64,000 nucleotides of DNA from Nonomuraea rhodomycinica (GTDB lineage: Bacteria; Actinomycetota; Actinomycetes; Streptosporangiales; Streptosporangiaceae). Both the position numbers and the translations under genes were made by a program. Below the pieces are notes generated by a model. It saw only the letters and a list, made by a program, of their open reading frames with translations, made no database searches and was not told where the DNA came from. Position 1 is the stretch's first letter. Each line of letters starts with the position of its first letter. The stretch lies in NCBI RefSeq assembly GCF_013363995.1, contig NZ_JABWGO010000001.1, forward strand, positions 1,621,222 through 1,685,221, written 5' to 3'. This document shows positions 16,576 to 25,291 of the stretch, piece after piece.

Positions 16576-17043
16576 TCAGCGCTGGGCCTGGAACATCCAG
16601 CGCTCCTTGTCGATGTCCTGGGCGATCGCGATCAGGATGTCCTGCGTGGCGGGGTCGGGCTCGTCGGTCGCCTCGATCCGCTCGCGCAACCGCCGGCCGA
16701 TCCCGTCGAGGATGTCCGCGATCGTGGCCACGACCTTGCCGTCCTCGATCCAGCCGTTCTCGGGCTGCGCCAGCTTGGTGCTCTTGGCCAGGGTGGAGGA
16801 GCGGCCGTCGGGGTTGACGCCCAGCGCCGCCGCGCGTTCGGCCACGGTGTCGGCGTGCTCGCGCGCCAGCGCGACCAGCTCGTCGAGTTGCAGGTGCACC
16901 GAGCGGAAGTTCGTGCCGACGATGTTCCAGTGCATCTGCTTGGCGACGAGCGACAGGTCGACGAGGTCGACGAGGGTGCCCTGCAGGCACTCGGCGACCG
17001 TGCTCTTCGCCTCGCCCGAGAGGGGTCCGGTGATCGGAGCCAT
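16576..17043 (-). CDS. dps: Dps, DNA-protecting ferritin-like protein
   Basis: 155-residue ferritin-like subunit that oxidises Fe2+ with H2O2 and stores iron in a dodecamer, protecting DNA in starvation or oxidative stress. The intersubunit ferroxidase residues are in place: His38 (MHWN), His50 (SVHLQLDE), Asp65 and Glu69 (HADTVAER), with the family spacing. Both termini are short, without a long Lys-rich DNA-binding tail. ATG 17043 follows GGGGAGGA by 7 nt. It is divergent from a MerR-type regulator, and an 8-bp-arm inverted repeat sits in the shared control region about 70-95 bp upstream. Confidence 0.93.
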   Translation of the reverse strand: MAPITGPLSGEAKSTVAECLQGTLVDLVDLSLVAKQMHWNIVGTNFRSVHLQLDELVALAREHADTVAERAAALGVNPDGRSSTLAKSTKLAQPENGWIEDGKVVATIADILDGIGRRLRERIEATDEPDPATQDILIAIAQDIDKERWMFQAQR

Positions 17044-17112
17044 GATGTTTTCCTCCCCGTTGTACGACATCTCTGCTCTTCTGCACGGAATCTGGCGCTT
17101 TAATCCTGCGGA

Positions 17113-17138
17113 TTGACACTGCAATAGTGACAGTGTCA
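17113..17138. promoter_or_regulatory. TGACACTG-N9-CAGTGTCA inverted repeat between dps and merR
   Basis: Perfect 8-bp arms at 17114-17121 and 17131-17138 overlap a TTGACA hexamer (17113-17118) and end 2 bp before the merR GTG. The geometry suits a MerR-type dimer acting on its own promoter, and it may also reach the dps promoter on the other strand. Confidence 0.65.
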
Positions 17139-17140
17139 TC

Positions 17141-17773
17141 GTGAGAGACATGGAGGAGACCTGGACCATCGGCGAGCTGGCGGAGCGGGCTGCCGGTTTG
17201 CTGCGCGCGGGCGGGCCGAACGGCAACGGCCGGGTGCGCGAGGTGCCGGGCGAGCGGCTGATCAGGTGGTACACGACGATCGGCCTGGTCGACCCGCCGC
17301 TGTCCCGGCGCGGCCGGGTCGCCCGGTACGGGCGGCGCCACCTGCTCCAGCTCGTGGCCGTCAAGCGCCTCCAGGCGGCCGGGCTGTCGATCGCCGACAT
17401 CCAGGTGGCCCTGGCGGGCGCGACGGACGCCATGCTGGAGGGAGCCGCCCACCCGGAGACCGACCCGGCCCGTCCTCAGGACGCCGCGCCGGAGGACGCG
17501 CCGGACCGGTTCTGGGCACGCGCGCCGCGCGGCCGCGCCCCCTCCCCCGCCGCGCCCCGGCCCGGCGGCCACGACGAGCCGCGTCTCCGCGGTCCCGGCG
17601 CCGCTCCCGAGCCGGCGCCGCCCGGCGGGCTGGTGCGCGGGATCAGGCTCGCGCCCGGCGTGACGCTGGTGCTCGACGGCTCCGGCCGCGTCCCTTCCAC
17701 CGACGACGTCCAGGCCGTGCTCGGCGCGGCCGCCCCGCTGCTGGCGGTGCTCGAAGAGAGGAAGCTCGCATGA
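17141..17773 (+). CDS. MerR-family regulator
   Basis: 210 residues. The N-terminal winged-helix domain reads WTIGELAERA...ERLIRWYTTIGLVDPPLSRRGRVARYGRRHLLQLVAVKRLQAAGLSIADIQ, an expanded MerR HTH with a Gly/Asn insertion after the first helix. The remainder is Pro/Ala/Arg-rich and then a small C-terminal fold (GLVRGIRLAPGVTLVLDGSG). No metal-binding cysteines are present. The stop codon overlaps the start of the VIT/vWA gene (ATGA), so both are translated together. GTG 17141 or ATG 17150 could be the start. It probably controls its own operon and perhaps dps. Confidence 0.83.
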   Translation: MRDMEETWTIGELAERAAGLLRAGGPNGNGRVREVPGERLIRWYTTIGLVDPPLSRRGRVARYGRRHLLQLVAVKRLQAAGLSIADIQVALAGATDAMLEGAAHPETDPARPQDAAPEDAPDRFWARAPRGRAPSPAAPRPGGHDEPRLRGPGAAPEPAPPGGLVRGIRLAPGVTLVLDGSGRVPSTDDVQAVLGAAAPLLAVLEERKLA

Positions 17774-20208
17774 AGATCGTTCCACTCGAGCCCGGACGGT
17801 GCCGGCCGGTGCCGGACGCCGGGTTCGGCGCGCTGCGCACGGACCGGGGCAACCTGCCGCTGGAGAGCGTGGACGTCACGGCCGCCGTCTCCGGTCTCGT
17901 CGCCGGGGTCGAGGTGGCCCAGGAGTTCCGGAATCCGTTCGACGTCACACTGGAGGCCACCTACGTCTTCCCGCTGCCCGACCGGGCGGCCGTGACCGCG
18001 TTCCGGATGGAGGCCGACGACCGGGTCATCGAGGGCGTGCTCAAGGAGCGCGGCCAGGCGCGCGCCGACTACGACCGCGCGCTGCGCGAGGGCCGGCGCG
18101 CGGCGATCGCCGAGGAGGAGCGGCCGGACGTGTTCACGATCCGGGTGGGCAACATCCTGCCCGGCGAGCGGGTCACGGTCCGGATGTCGCTCAGCCAGCC
18201 GCTGCCGTACGAGGACGGCGCAGCCACGTTCCGCTTCCCGCTGGTGGTGGCGCCCCGCTACATCCCGGGCGCGCCGCTCGACGGCGCCCCCGCCGGTGAC
18301 GGCGCCGCGCCCGACACCGAGGCGGTGCCCGACGCCTCGCGGATCACCCCGCCGGTGCTGCTGCCCGGCTTCCCCGCGCCGGTGCGGCTGTCGCTGGCGG
18401 TGACCGTCGACCCCGCCGGCCTGGACCTGCGCGACGTCTCCTCCAGCCTGCACGTGGTCGAGGAGGACGGCCACACCGTACGCCTGCGCCCCGGCGAGCG
18501 GCTGGACCGGGACTTCGTCCTGAGGCTGGCCTTCGACACCTCGACCTCCCTCCAGATCGACACCAGCGAGACGGGCGGCGGGACGGGCGGTGAGACAGGC
18601 GGCGGCGGGACGTTCGCGCTGACCGTCGTCCCGCCCGCCCTGGAGGCCCCGCGCACGCCGCGCGACCTGGTGCTGCTGCTCGACCGCTCGGGCAGCATGA
18701 GCGGGTGGAAGATGGTCGCCGCCCGGCGGGCCGCCGCGCGCATCGTCGACACGCTCACCTCCGCCGACCGGTTCACGGTGCTGACGTTCGACTCGGTGGT
18801 CGAGCAGCCGTTCGAGGGGCTCGTGGAGGCGTCCGACCGCAACCGGTACCGCGCCGTCGAGCAGCTCGCCCGCGTGGACGCCCGGGGCGGCACCGAGCTG
18901 CTGGAGCCGCTGCGCGAGGCCGTGCGGCTGCTGCCGCCCGCCGAGGGCCGCGAGCGCGTGCTCGTCCTCGTCACCGACGGCCAGGTGGGCAACGAGGACC
19001 AGATCCTGGAGCAGGCCGGCGGCGCGCTGTCGGCCATGCGCGTCCACGCCGTCGGCATCGACCGCGCCGTGAACGCCGGCTTCCTCGGCAGGCTGGCCGG
19101 GCTCGGCGCGGGCCGGTGCGAGCTGGTCGAGTCGGAGGACCGGCTCGACGCCGCCATGGAGCAGATCCACCGGCGCATCGGCGCGCCCCTGGTCACGGAC
19201 CTGGCCCTCAAGGGCCTCGACGCGGAGCCGGGCACGCTCACCCACCTGGGCTCGATCTTCCCGGGCGTGCCGCTGCGGGCGTACGGGCGCCTGCGGCGCG
19301 TCGAGCCGGGCGGCGCGACCGTGACCGTGCGCGGGCTCGCGGCGGGACAGCCGTGGGAGCGGCGGGTCCCCGCGACGGCGGTGGCCAACCCCGCGCTGCG
19401 CGCCGTGTGGGCCCGGGCGCACCTGCGCGCGCTGGAGGACCGGTACGCGATGGGCGAGCACGAGCTGGAGGCGGAGATCGTCCGGGTCTCGCTGGAGCAC
19501 GGCGTCCTGTGCAGGTTCACGGCGTACGTCGCGGTGGACACCAGGACGGTCGCCGAGGGCGGGCCCGAGCACCGGGTCATCCAGCCGGTCGAGCCGCCGA
19601 GCGGCTGGGAGATGCCGTCGGCGCCGCCGATGCCGGGGTTCATGGCGCAGGCCGCCGTGATGGCGGCGCCGGCCGGGTTCCGCGCGGCGTCGCCGACGTT
19701 CGAGGCGGCGCTGGACCAGGGGGTCCCGATGAGCCCGCCGGCCGCCCCGGCGCCGCCGGCTCCGGGTTCCGCTCCAGGCTCCGGGGCGGGGGACGCCGGC
19801 GGGTTCGGCGCTTCCTCGGGCGGGTCGTCCGGGCCGCCCGGGCCGGTGTTCGGCAGGCCGGGCGCGGTGCCGCGTCCCGCCCGCCGGGCCCCGCGCGGGC
19901 TGGAGGCGGTGCGGGGACAGCTCGTGGCCGAGCTCGACCGACTCAGGGCGCTGCCCACGGCCGACGCGCTGTACCTCGCCGACCTGGGCTCCCGGCTGGC
20001 GGCCCTGTCCGCGTACCTGGGGGATCACGCGGAGCTGTCGGCCCTGGCGCGGGAGCTGGAGGCGGCCGAGCGGCCGGGGACGGACCTGGCGCAGCTGCGG
20101 CGGCACGCCATCGAGGTCCTCACGTCGCTGACGGGCGGCCCCGCCCCGGAGGTGGGCGGCGGCTCCCCGGCCGAGCCGCGGCGCGGGCCCTTCTGGAAGC
20201 GCGGCTGA
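17770..20208 (+). CDS. VIT and von Willebrand factor A domain protein
   Basis: 812 residues. An N-terminal VIT domain (~1-150: LPLESVDVTAAVSGLVAGVEVAQEF, EATYVFPLPDRAAVTAFRM, NILPGERVTVRM) is followed by a vWFA domain (~300-465) with an intact metal-ion-dependent adhesion site: DRSGS near residue 305, the GGTELL threonine, and VTDGQVGN. A C-terminal Pro/Gly/Ser-rich linker leads to a helical tail. There is no signal peptide or membrane segment, so it is probably cytosolic. Bacterial VIT-vWA proteins resemble inter-alpha-trypsin inhibitor heavy chains and PARP4; their role is unknown and is likely protein-protein assembly. Cotranscribed with a MerR regulator next to dps, which hints at stress response. 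Confidence 0.87.
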   Translation: MKIVPLEPGRCRPVPDAGFGALRTDRGNLPLESVDVTAAVSGLVAGVEVAQEFRNPFDVTLEATYVFPLPDRAAVTAFRMEADDRVIEGVLKERGQARADYDRALREGRRAAIAEEERPDVFTIRVGNILPGERVTVRMSLSQPLPYEDGAATFRFPLVVAPRYIPGAPLDGAPAGDGAAPDTEAVPDASRITPPVLLPGFPAPVRLSLAVTVDPAGLDLRDVSSSLHVVEEDGHTVRLRPGERLDRDFVLRLAFDTSTSLQIDTSETGGGTGGETGGGGTFALTVVPPALEAPRTPRDLVLLLDRSGSMSGWKMVAARRAAARIVDTLTSADRFTVLTFDSVVEQPFEGLVEASDRNRYRAVEQLARVDARGGTELLEPLREAVRLLPPAEGRERVLVLVTDGQVGNEDQILEQAGGALSAMRVHAVGIDRAVNAGFLGRLAGLGAGRCELVESEDRLDAAMEQIHRRIGAPLVTDLALKGLDAEPGTLTHLGSIFPGVPLRAYGRLRRVEPGGATVTVRGLAAGQPWERRVPATAVANPALRAVWARAHLRALEDRYAMGEHELEAEIVRVSLEHGVLCRFTAYVAVDTRTVAEGGPEHRVIQPVEPPSGWEMPSAPPMPGFMAQAAVMAAPAGFRAASPTFEAALDQGVPMSPPAAPAPPAPGSAPGSGAGDAGGFGASSGGSSGPPGPVFGRPGAVPRPARRAPRGLEAVRGQLVAELDRLRALPTADALYLADLGSRLAALSAYLGDHAELSALARELEAAERPGTDLAQLRRHAIEVLTSLTGGPAPEVGGGSPAEPRRGPFWKRG

Positions 20209-20245
20209 CGCTCCGGGCACCCCGCTCCGTGGTGAGGGGTGTCCG

Positions 20246-20250
<5 letters not shown>
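20204..20250. terminator. strong bidirectional terminator after the VIT/vWA gene
   Basis: GCTGACG (20204-20210) pairs with CGTCAGC (20244-20250), and inside it GGGCACCCC pairs with GGGGTGTCC, together about 16 bp with a short internal bulge. It spans the stop codons of the VIT gene and of the aldo/keto reductase remnant on the other strand. Confidence 0.65.
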
Positions 20251-21009
<759 letters not shown>

Positions 21010-21876
21010 GTGAGCACTCTTGTCCTGGACGGCGGTCTGGCCACCCACCTCGAAGCGCTCGGCGCGGATCTCAGCGACGAGCTGTGGTCGGCCCGGCTGC
21101 TGATGGAAGACCCCGGCCTGATCCGCCGCGTCCACGCCGACTACTTCGCGGCGGGCGCGAACGTGGCGACCACGGCCAGCTACCAGGCGTCGATCCCGGG
21201 GTTCCTCCGCCGGGGCGCGAGCGTGGCGCAGGCCGAGCGCCTCATCCGGCTCTCGGTCGAGCTGGCCGCGCAGGCCCGGGACGAGGCGGGCGGCGGGCTG
21301 GTCGCCGCCAGCGTCGGCCCGTACGGGGCCTTCCTGGCCAACGGCGCCGAGTACACCGGCGACTACGACCTCGGCGAGGAGGGCCTGCTCGCCTGGCACC
21401 GGCCCCGCTGGGAGATCCTCGCCTCGGCCGGCGCCGACCTGCTGGCCTGCGAGACCATCCCGTCGTACGCGGAGGCGCGGGCGCTGGCCCGGCTGCTGAA
21501 GGAGACGCCGGGGCTCAAGGCGTGGGTGAGCTTCTCCTGCCGGGACGGCGAGCACATCAGCGACGGCACGCCCGTCGCCGAGGCGGCCGCCCTGTTCACC
21601 GGCGACCCGCAGGTCGTGGCCGTGGGCGCGAACTGCACGGCGCCGCGCCACGTGCCCGGCGTGATCGCCGCCCTGTCGGGCGGCCTGCCGGTGGTCGTCT
21701 ACCCCAACTCGGGCGAGACGTGGGACGCCGAGAACCGCCGCTGGCTCGGCCTCACCGACCCGGTGGAGTACGGCCAGGCGGCCAAGGAGTGGGAGCGGGC
21801 CGGCGCGTCGCTGATCGGCGGTTGCTGCCGCACGACGCCCGACCACATCAGGCAGATCCGCACCCACCTGTCCTGA
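21010..21876 (+). CDS. mmuM: homocysteine S-methyltransferase
   Basis: Transfers a methyl group from S-methylmethionine (or AdoMet) to homocysteine, making methionine in the cytosol. The 288-residue barrel opens with LVLDGGLATHLEALG and carries SVGPYGAFLANGAEYTGDY, ETIPSYAEARAL and VGANCTAP. The zinc site is intact: the Cys of GANC and the Cys pair of IGGCCRTTPDHI. The GTG at 21010 lies 7 nt after TAGGCT, suggesting a leaderless transcript; the GGAG 3 nt upstream is too close to act well. A stand-alone gene with no mmuP transporter next to it. Confidence 0.92.
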   Translation: MSTLVLDGGLATHLEALGADLSDELWSARLLMEDPGLIRRVHADYFAAGANVATTASYQASIPGFLRRGASVAQAERLIRLSVELAAQARDEAGGGLVAASVGPYGAFLANGAEYTGDYDLGEEGLLAWHRPRWEILASAGADLLACETIPSYAEARALARLLKETPGLKAWVSFSCRDGEHISDGTPVAEAAALFTGDPQVVAVGANCTAPRHVPGVIAALSGGLPVVVYPNSGETWDAENRRWLGLTDPVEYGQAAKEWERAGASLIGGCCRTTPDHIRQIRTHLS

Positions 21877-22091
21877 TCCCCTGGTCAGAGCTGGTCTCCA
21901 GCCCGACCTGGAACGGGAACCGACCCCTGGCATGACAGGGCAAGGCCATCTCTGACCGGCCCGCGCGGGGCCGCCCCACCGCGAGGTGAGCGCGGAGTCG
22001 CTCCCGCGTCGACCCCGGACGCGTCGGTTCAGAGGTGGTCTTGCCGCTCCACCAGAGAGTTTCTCTTCCGGAGACGTCTCGGCCCCGGGCG

Positions 22092-22520
22092 TCAGACGGC
22101 CGCGCCGGCCGGGGTGCGACGGCGGCGCAGCAGCGTGTCCACGGCCAGCGCGCCGCCCCCGGTGAAGCCCACCGCCAGCGCCCCCGCCGCCAGCGACAGC
22201 ACGAACTCGTAACCGCCCTTGTCCGCGCCGAACCCGTTGGCCCCGTGGACGAACACGATCGCGCCGATCATGTCGAGCGCCAGCAGCGTGCCCGCGATCG
22301 GCAGCGCCGCCCCCAGGATCAGCGCCAGGCCGCCCGCCACCTCCAGCACCGCGATGGCCGGAGCCGCCACGCCCGCCATCGGGACGCCGATCGACTCGAA
22401 GAACTTCGTGGCTCCCCCGATGCCCATGACGGCGAACTTCTGGTAGCCGTGCACGAGGAAGATGACGCCGAGCGCCACCCGGGCGAGCAGCAGGGCGACG
22501 GGGCGCGCCTGGTCGATCAT
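22092..22520 (-). CDS. DoxX-family membrane protein
   Basis: 142 residues with four membrane helices and the DoxX signature at the N-terminus (LARVALGVIFLVHGYQKF) and in TM2-3 (VLEVAGGLALILGAALPIAGTLLALDM). DoxX-type proteins belong to membrane oxidoreductase complexes; mycobacterial members associate with superoxide dismutase and a thiosulfate sulfurtransferase in redox defence. GAGGAG precedes the ATG at 22520. It is divergent from a MarR regulator with two operators between them, so induction by an oxidant or electrophile is likely. Confidence 0.87.
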   Translation of the reverse strand: MIDQARPVALLLARVALGVIFLVHGYQKFAVMGIGGATKFFESIGVPMAGVAAPAIAVLEVAGGLALILGAALPIAGTLLALDMIGAIVFVHGANGFGADKGGYEFVLSLAAGALAVGFTGGGALAVDTLLRRRRTPAGAAV

Positions 22521-22542
22521 GCGGTCTCCTCAGATGTCGTTC

Positions 22543-22585
22543 GTTCAGATTTGAACGAATATAACAGGATGGTTCAAATCTGAAC
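22543..22585. promoter_or_regulatory. paired MarR operators between doxX and marR
   Basis: GTTCAGATTTGAAC (22543-22556) and its exact reverse complement GTTCAAATCTGAAC (22572-22585) are separated by 15 nt. Each 14-mer is itself almost palindromic (GTTCA-N4-TGAAC), so there are two dimer sites 29 bp apart covering both promoters. Confidence 0.72.
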
Positions 22586-22603
22586 AACAAGTACACTTGG
22601 GCC

Positions 22604-23059
22604 GTGACCGACACCCGGTGGCTAGACGACACGGAAATGGCGGCGTGGCGCGCCTTCCTGTCCACCTCTCACCTGCTGGAGAGGCGCATCGAGGAGCAGC
22701 TCAAGGCCGCGGCCGGGCTGACGCATCCGCAGTACGAGATCCTGGTCCGGCTGGCCGACGCCCCGGACCGGCAGATGCGCATGACCGAGCTGGCCCGGGG
22801 CGTCGTCGTGTCGAAGAGCGCGCTGACGTACCAGATCACCCGCCTGGAGAAGGCGGGACTGGTGGAGCGCGCGACCTGCCCGTCGGACGACCGCGGCGTG
22901 CTGGCGGTGCTCACCGAGGCCGGCCTGCGCTGCCTCGAACGCGTGGCGCCGGGCCATCTCGCGGTCGTGCGCGCCTACCTCGTCGACCGGCTGACCCGCG
23001 ACGAACTGGAGGTCATGACCACGGCCATGAGCAAGACGGAGCGGGCCCTGCGCGAGTAG
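22604..23059 (+). CDS. MarR-family transcriptional regulator
   Basis: 151 residues with the full winged-helix core: THPQYEILVRLADAPDRQMRMTELARGVVVSKSALTYQITRLEKAGLVERATCPSDDRGVLAVLTEAG. This is a typical repressor released by phenolics or oxidants; one Cys (ATCPSDD, at the base of the wing) could be redox-active. The GTG at 22604 is 6 nt past a TACACT box, so translation is likely leaderless. The twin palindromes immediately upstream make autorepression and control of doxX likely. Confidence 0.88.
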   Translation: MTDTRWLDDTEMAAWRAFLSTSHLLERRIEEQLKAAAGLTHPQYEILVRLADAPDRQMRMTELARGVVVSKSALTYQITRLEKAGLVERATCPSDDRGVLAVLTEAGLRCLERVAPGHLAVVRAYLVDRLTRDELEVMTTAMSKTERALRE

Positions 23060-23081
23060 CCGGCTCCGGGACGAGGGTGGG

Positions 23082-23810
23082 TCAGTGCTTGGCGGCGCGG
23101 GCCGCGCGCTCCATCTCGACCTTGGCGCTGGCCGCGTACTTGTCGACGTACTCCTGGCCCGACAGCTCCATGAGTGCGTACATGATCTCGTCGGTCACCG
23201 CGCGCAGGACCAGCCGGTCGTCCTCCATGCCGTAGTAGCGGGAGAAGTCGAGCGGCTTGCCGAACCGGACACCCGGCCGGATCCCCAGCTTGGGCAGCGG
23301 CCGGCCCGGGGGCATCATCTCGAACGTGTTGACCATGGCCCACGGGATGACCGGGGCCCGCGACTCCAGCGCCAGCCGGGCGACGCCGGTCTTGCCCTTG
23401 TACAGGCGGCCGTCGGGCGAGCGGGTGCCCTCGGGGTAGATGCCGAGGATCTGGCCCTCGCGCAGCACCCGCAGGCCGGTGCGCAGCGCCGCCTCGCTGG
23501 CCTTTCCGCCGGAGCGGTCGATCGGCACGGTGCCGACGCCGCTGAAGAACAGCCGGGTGAAGAAGCCCTTGACCCCCCGGCCGGTGAAGTAGTCCGACTT
23601 GCCGAGCGAGATGACCTTGCGGCGCAGGTGCAGCGGGCCGAAGAAGTGGTCGGCGAACGACAGGTGGTTGCCGGCGAGGATCACCGGCCCCTGCCGGGGC
23701 ACGTTGTCCGCACCCTCCGTCCAGGGACGGAAGATGAGATGGAGGAACGGCCCCAAGATGGCCTTGACCACCCAGTAGAACACCCGGCCACCTCTTCCTC
23801 TGCGCTTCAT
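23082..23810 (-). CDS. plsC: 1-acyl-glycerol-3-phosphate acyltransferase (PlsC type)
   Basis: 242-residue membrane-associated acyltransferase that adds an acyl chain to lysophosphatidic acid or a related lyso-lipid in phospholipid synthesis. The catalytic HX4D is His49-Asp54 (NHLSFAD), block III is PEGTRS at 126-131, and block IV is VIPWAMV. A hydrophobic N-terminus (YWVVKAILGPFLHLIF) anchors it to the membrane. Its place near fadD and pimB resembles Rv2182c in the syntenic M. tuberculosis locus. Divergent from an esterase gene. Confidence 0.9.
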   Translation of the reverse strand: MKRRGRGGRVFYWVVKAILGPFLHLIFRPWTEGADNVPRQGPVILAGNHLSFADHFFGPLHLRRKVISLGKSDYFTGRGVKGFFTRLFFSGVGTVPIDRSGGKASEAALRTGLRVLREGQILGIYPEGTRSPDGRLYKGKTGVARLALESRAPVIPWAMVNTFEMMPPGRPLPKLGIRPGVRFGKPLDFSRYYGMEDDRLVLRAVTDEIMYALMELSGQEYVDKYAASAKVEMERAARAAKH

Positions 23811-23930
23811 GTGTGAGCAACGTCATCTTCGCATCTCAGACTCGATGCTCCTACACCACCTCTCGCACAAAGCCCCGGGATCGTGCGACGATCGGGCAGT
23901 TCCGGGATGAAATCCCTTCGAGGAGCTGTT

Positions 23931-24689
23931 ATGCCGCTCATGCCAGGCGCGGAGCCGTACCATCACGAAGCAGGCCAGATCGGTGTGCTGCTCTGCCACG
24001 GGTTCACCGGCACGCCGCAGTCGCTGCGGCCGTGGGCGGAGTTCCTGGCCGGGCACGGTCTGAGCGTCTCCCTGCCCCGCCAGCCCGGTCACGGCACGAC
24101 CTGGCAGGAGATGAACCACACCCGCTGGGAGGACTGGTACGCCGAGGTCGAGAAGGCGTTCGAGGACCTCCAGGGGCGCTGCGCCGAGGTGTTCGTGGCG
24201 GGCCTGTCGCTGGGCGGCTGCCTGGCGCTGCGGCTGGCCGAGGTGCACGGTGAGGCGATCAAGGGGGTGGTGGTGGTCAACCCGTCGATCGCCAACGACG
24301 TGCCGCTGCTGAGGCTGGCGCCGCTGCTCAAGTGGTTCCTGCCGTCGGTGCCGGGCGTGGCGAACGACGTGAAGAAGCCGGGCGTGACCGAGCTCGCGTA
24401 CCCCCGCACCCCCGTGAAGGCGGCCGCCTCGCTGCCGGGCCTGTGGTCGCTGGTGCAGGCCGACCTCGCCCGGGTGACGCAGCCGCTGCTGGTGTTCCAC
24501 AGCATCGACGACCACGTGGTGAAACCCACCAGCGTGGCCATCATCCGTCAGAAGGTCCCGCAGGCCACGATCGAGGAGCTTACGGATAGCTACCATGTTG
24601 CGACGCTCGACAACGATGCCGACAGGATCTTTGCCGGTAGCCTCGGCTTCATCAGGACGCATGCCTCGGTACCCTTGCAGAGGGACTGA
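23931..24689 (+). CDS. alpha/beta-hydrolase carboxylesterase (monoacylglycerol lipase-like)
   Basis: 252 residues. The serine-hydrolase triad is visible: Ser93 in GLSLGG, an Asp in SIDDHVV (193/194) and His222 in SYHVATLD, with the oxyanion HGFTGTP near residue 23. This resembles Est30/YvaK carboxylesterases that hydrolyse short acyl esters or monoacylglycerols in the cytosol. The start at 23931 has AGGAG 5 nt upstream; in-frame upstream ATGs lack one. It sits between plsC and a small membrane protein, so a lipid-turnover role is plausible but unproven. Confidence 0.9.
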   Translation: MPLMPGAEPYHHEAGQIGVLLCHGFTGTPQSLRPWAEFLAGHGLSVSLPRQPGHGTTWQEMNHTRWEDWYAEVEKAFEDLQGRCAEVFVAGLSLGGCLALRLAEVHGEAIKGVVVVNPSIANDVPLLRLAPLLKWFLPSVPGVANDVKKPGVTELAYPRTPVKAAASLPGLWSLVQADLARVTQPLLVFHSIDDHVVKPTSVAIIRQKVPQATIEELTDSYHVATLDNDADRIFAGSLGFIRTHASVPLQRD

Positions 24690-24735
24690 TCGCGCCCAGG
24701 GGGAAGCCGCGATCGCTGCGGAGAGGGCCGGCTAG

Positions 24736-25203
24736 GTGACGCCCCAGAGTGATGAGGACGAGGTCTGGCGGCAGATCGTCGCGTCCTTCAACGACACCGC
24801 CGAGCGCGACTCGGCCGATCAGCCATGGCCGGACAGCGAGAACGTCCCCCTCGACCAGACGCGCCGGGTGATCCAGCCCGCCGAGCCCGTCCTGCGCGAG
24901 AGCGACGCCGAGCGTCCCGAGCCGCACCATGACGGACACGACGACGCGGACGACGAGGGCCACTACGAGCCGCCGCCGCCACCTCCGCTGCCCAAGCTCG
25001 ACCTGACCACCAAGCTGGCCTGGACGGCGCTGTTCGGCGGCCCGGCCTATCTGCTGCTGGCCGCGATGGCCGACTGGCGGATGGAGGGCTGGGCGCTGTT
25101 CACGGCGGTCGCGGCGTTCATCGGCGGGTTCGTGGCGCTGGTGGTCCGCATGGGCGACGGCCCGCCCAACGACTCCGGCTGGGACGACGGGGCCGTCCTG
25201 TAG
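24736..25203 (+). CDS. small two-TM membrane protein, actinobacterial hypothetical
   Basis: 155 residues: an acidic, Pro/His-rich cytosolic N-terminus (MTPQSDEDEVWRQIVASFND, then a His/Asp-rich stretch and six prolines), followed by two membrane helices (LAWTALFGGPAYLLLAAMADW and GWALFTAVAAFIGGFVALVVRM) and a short acidic tail. I do not recognise a named function. It lies 46 bp after the esterase on the same strand and may be cotranscribed. A GC-rich hairpin (GGCTCC/GGAGCC) follows at about 25266-25283. Confidence 0.78.
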   Translation: MTPQSDEDEVWRQIVASFNDTAERDSADQPWPDSENVPLDQTRRVIQPAEPVLRESDAERPEPHHDGHDDADDEGHYEPPPPPPLPKLDLTTKLAWTALFGGPAYLLLAAMADWRMEGWALFTAVAAFIGGFVALVVRMGDGPPNDSGWDDGAVL

Positions 25204-25291
25204 CCCCGGCCCCTTCGTCCGCTGGACGACTCGGCCCAGGACGGCTCAGGGCGGCTGCTCAGGGCGGCTCCGCGGGAGGAGCCGGCCTGGG

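Noticed and set aside
17476..20220. 914-codon minus-strand open frame opposite the VIT/vWA gene
   Set aside because: Shadow of a strongly coding plus-strand gene with recognisable VIT and MIDAS motifs; the reverse product is Arg/His-rich without domains.
21883..21957. Possible tRNA or attachment site after mmuM
   Set aside because: GGTCAGAG/CTCTGACC can pair over a 59-nt gap, but there is no T-loop GGTTCRA, anticodon stem or CCA-side acceptor stem; no integrase is near.
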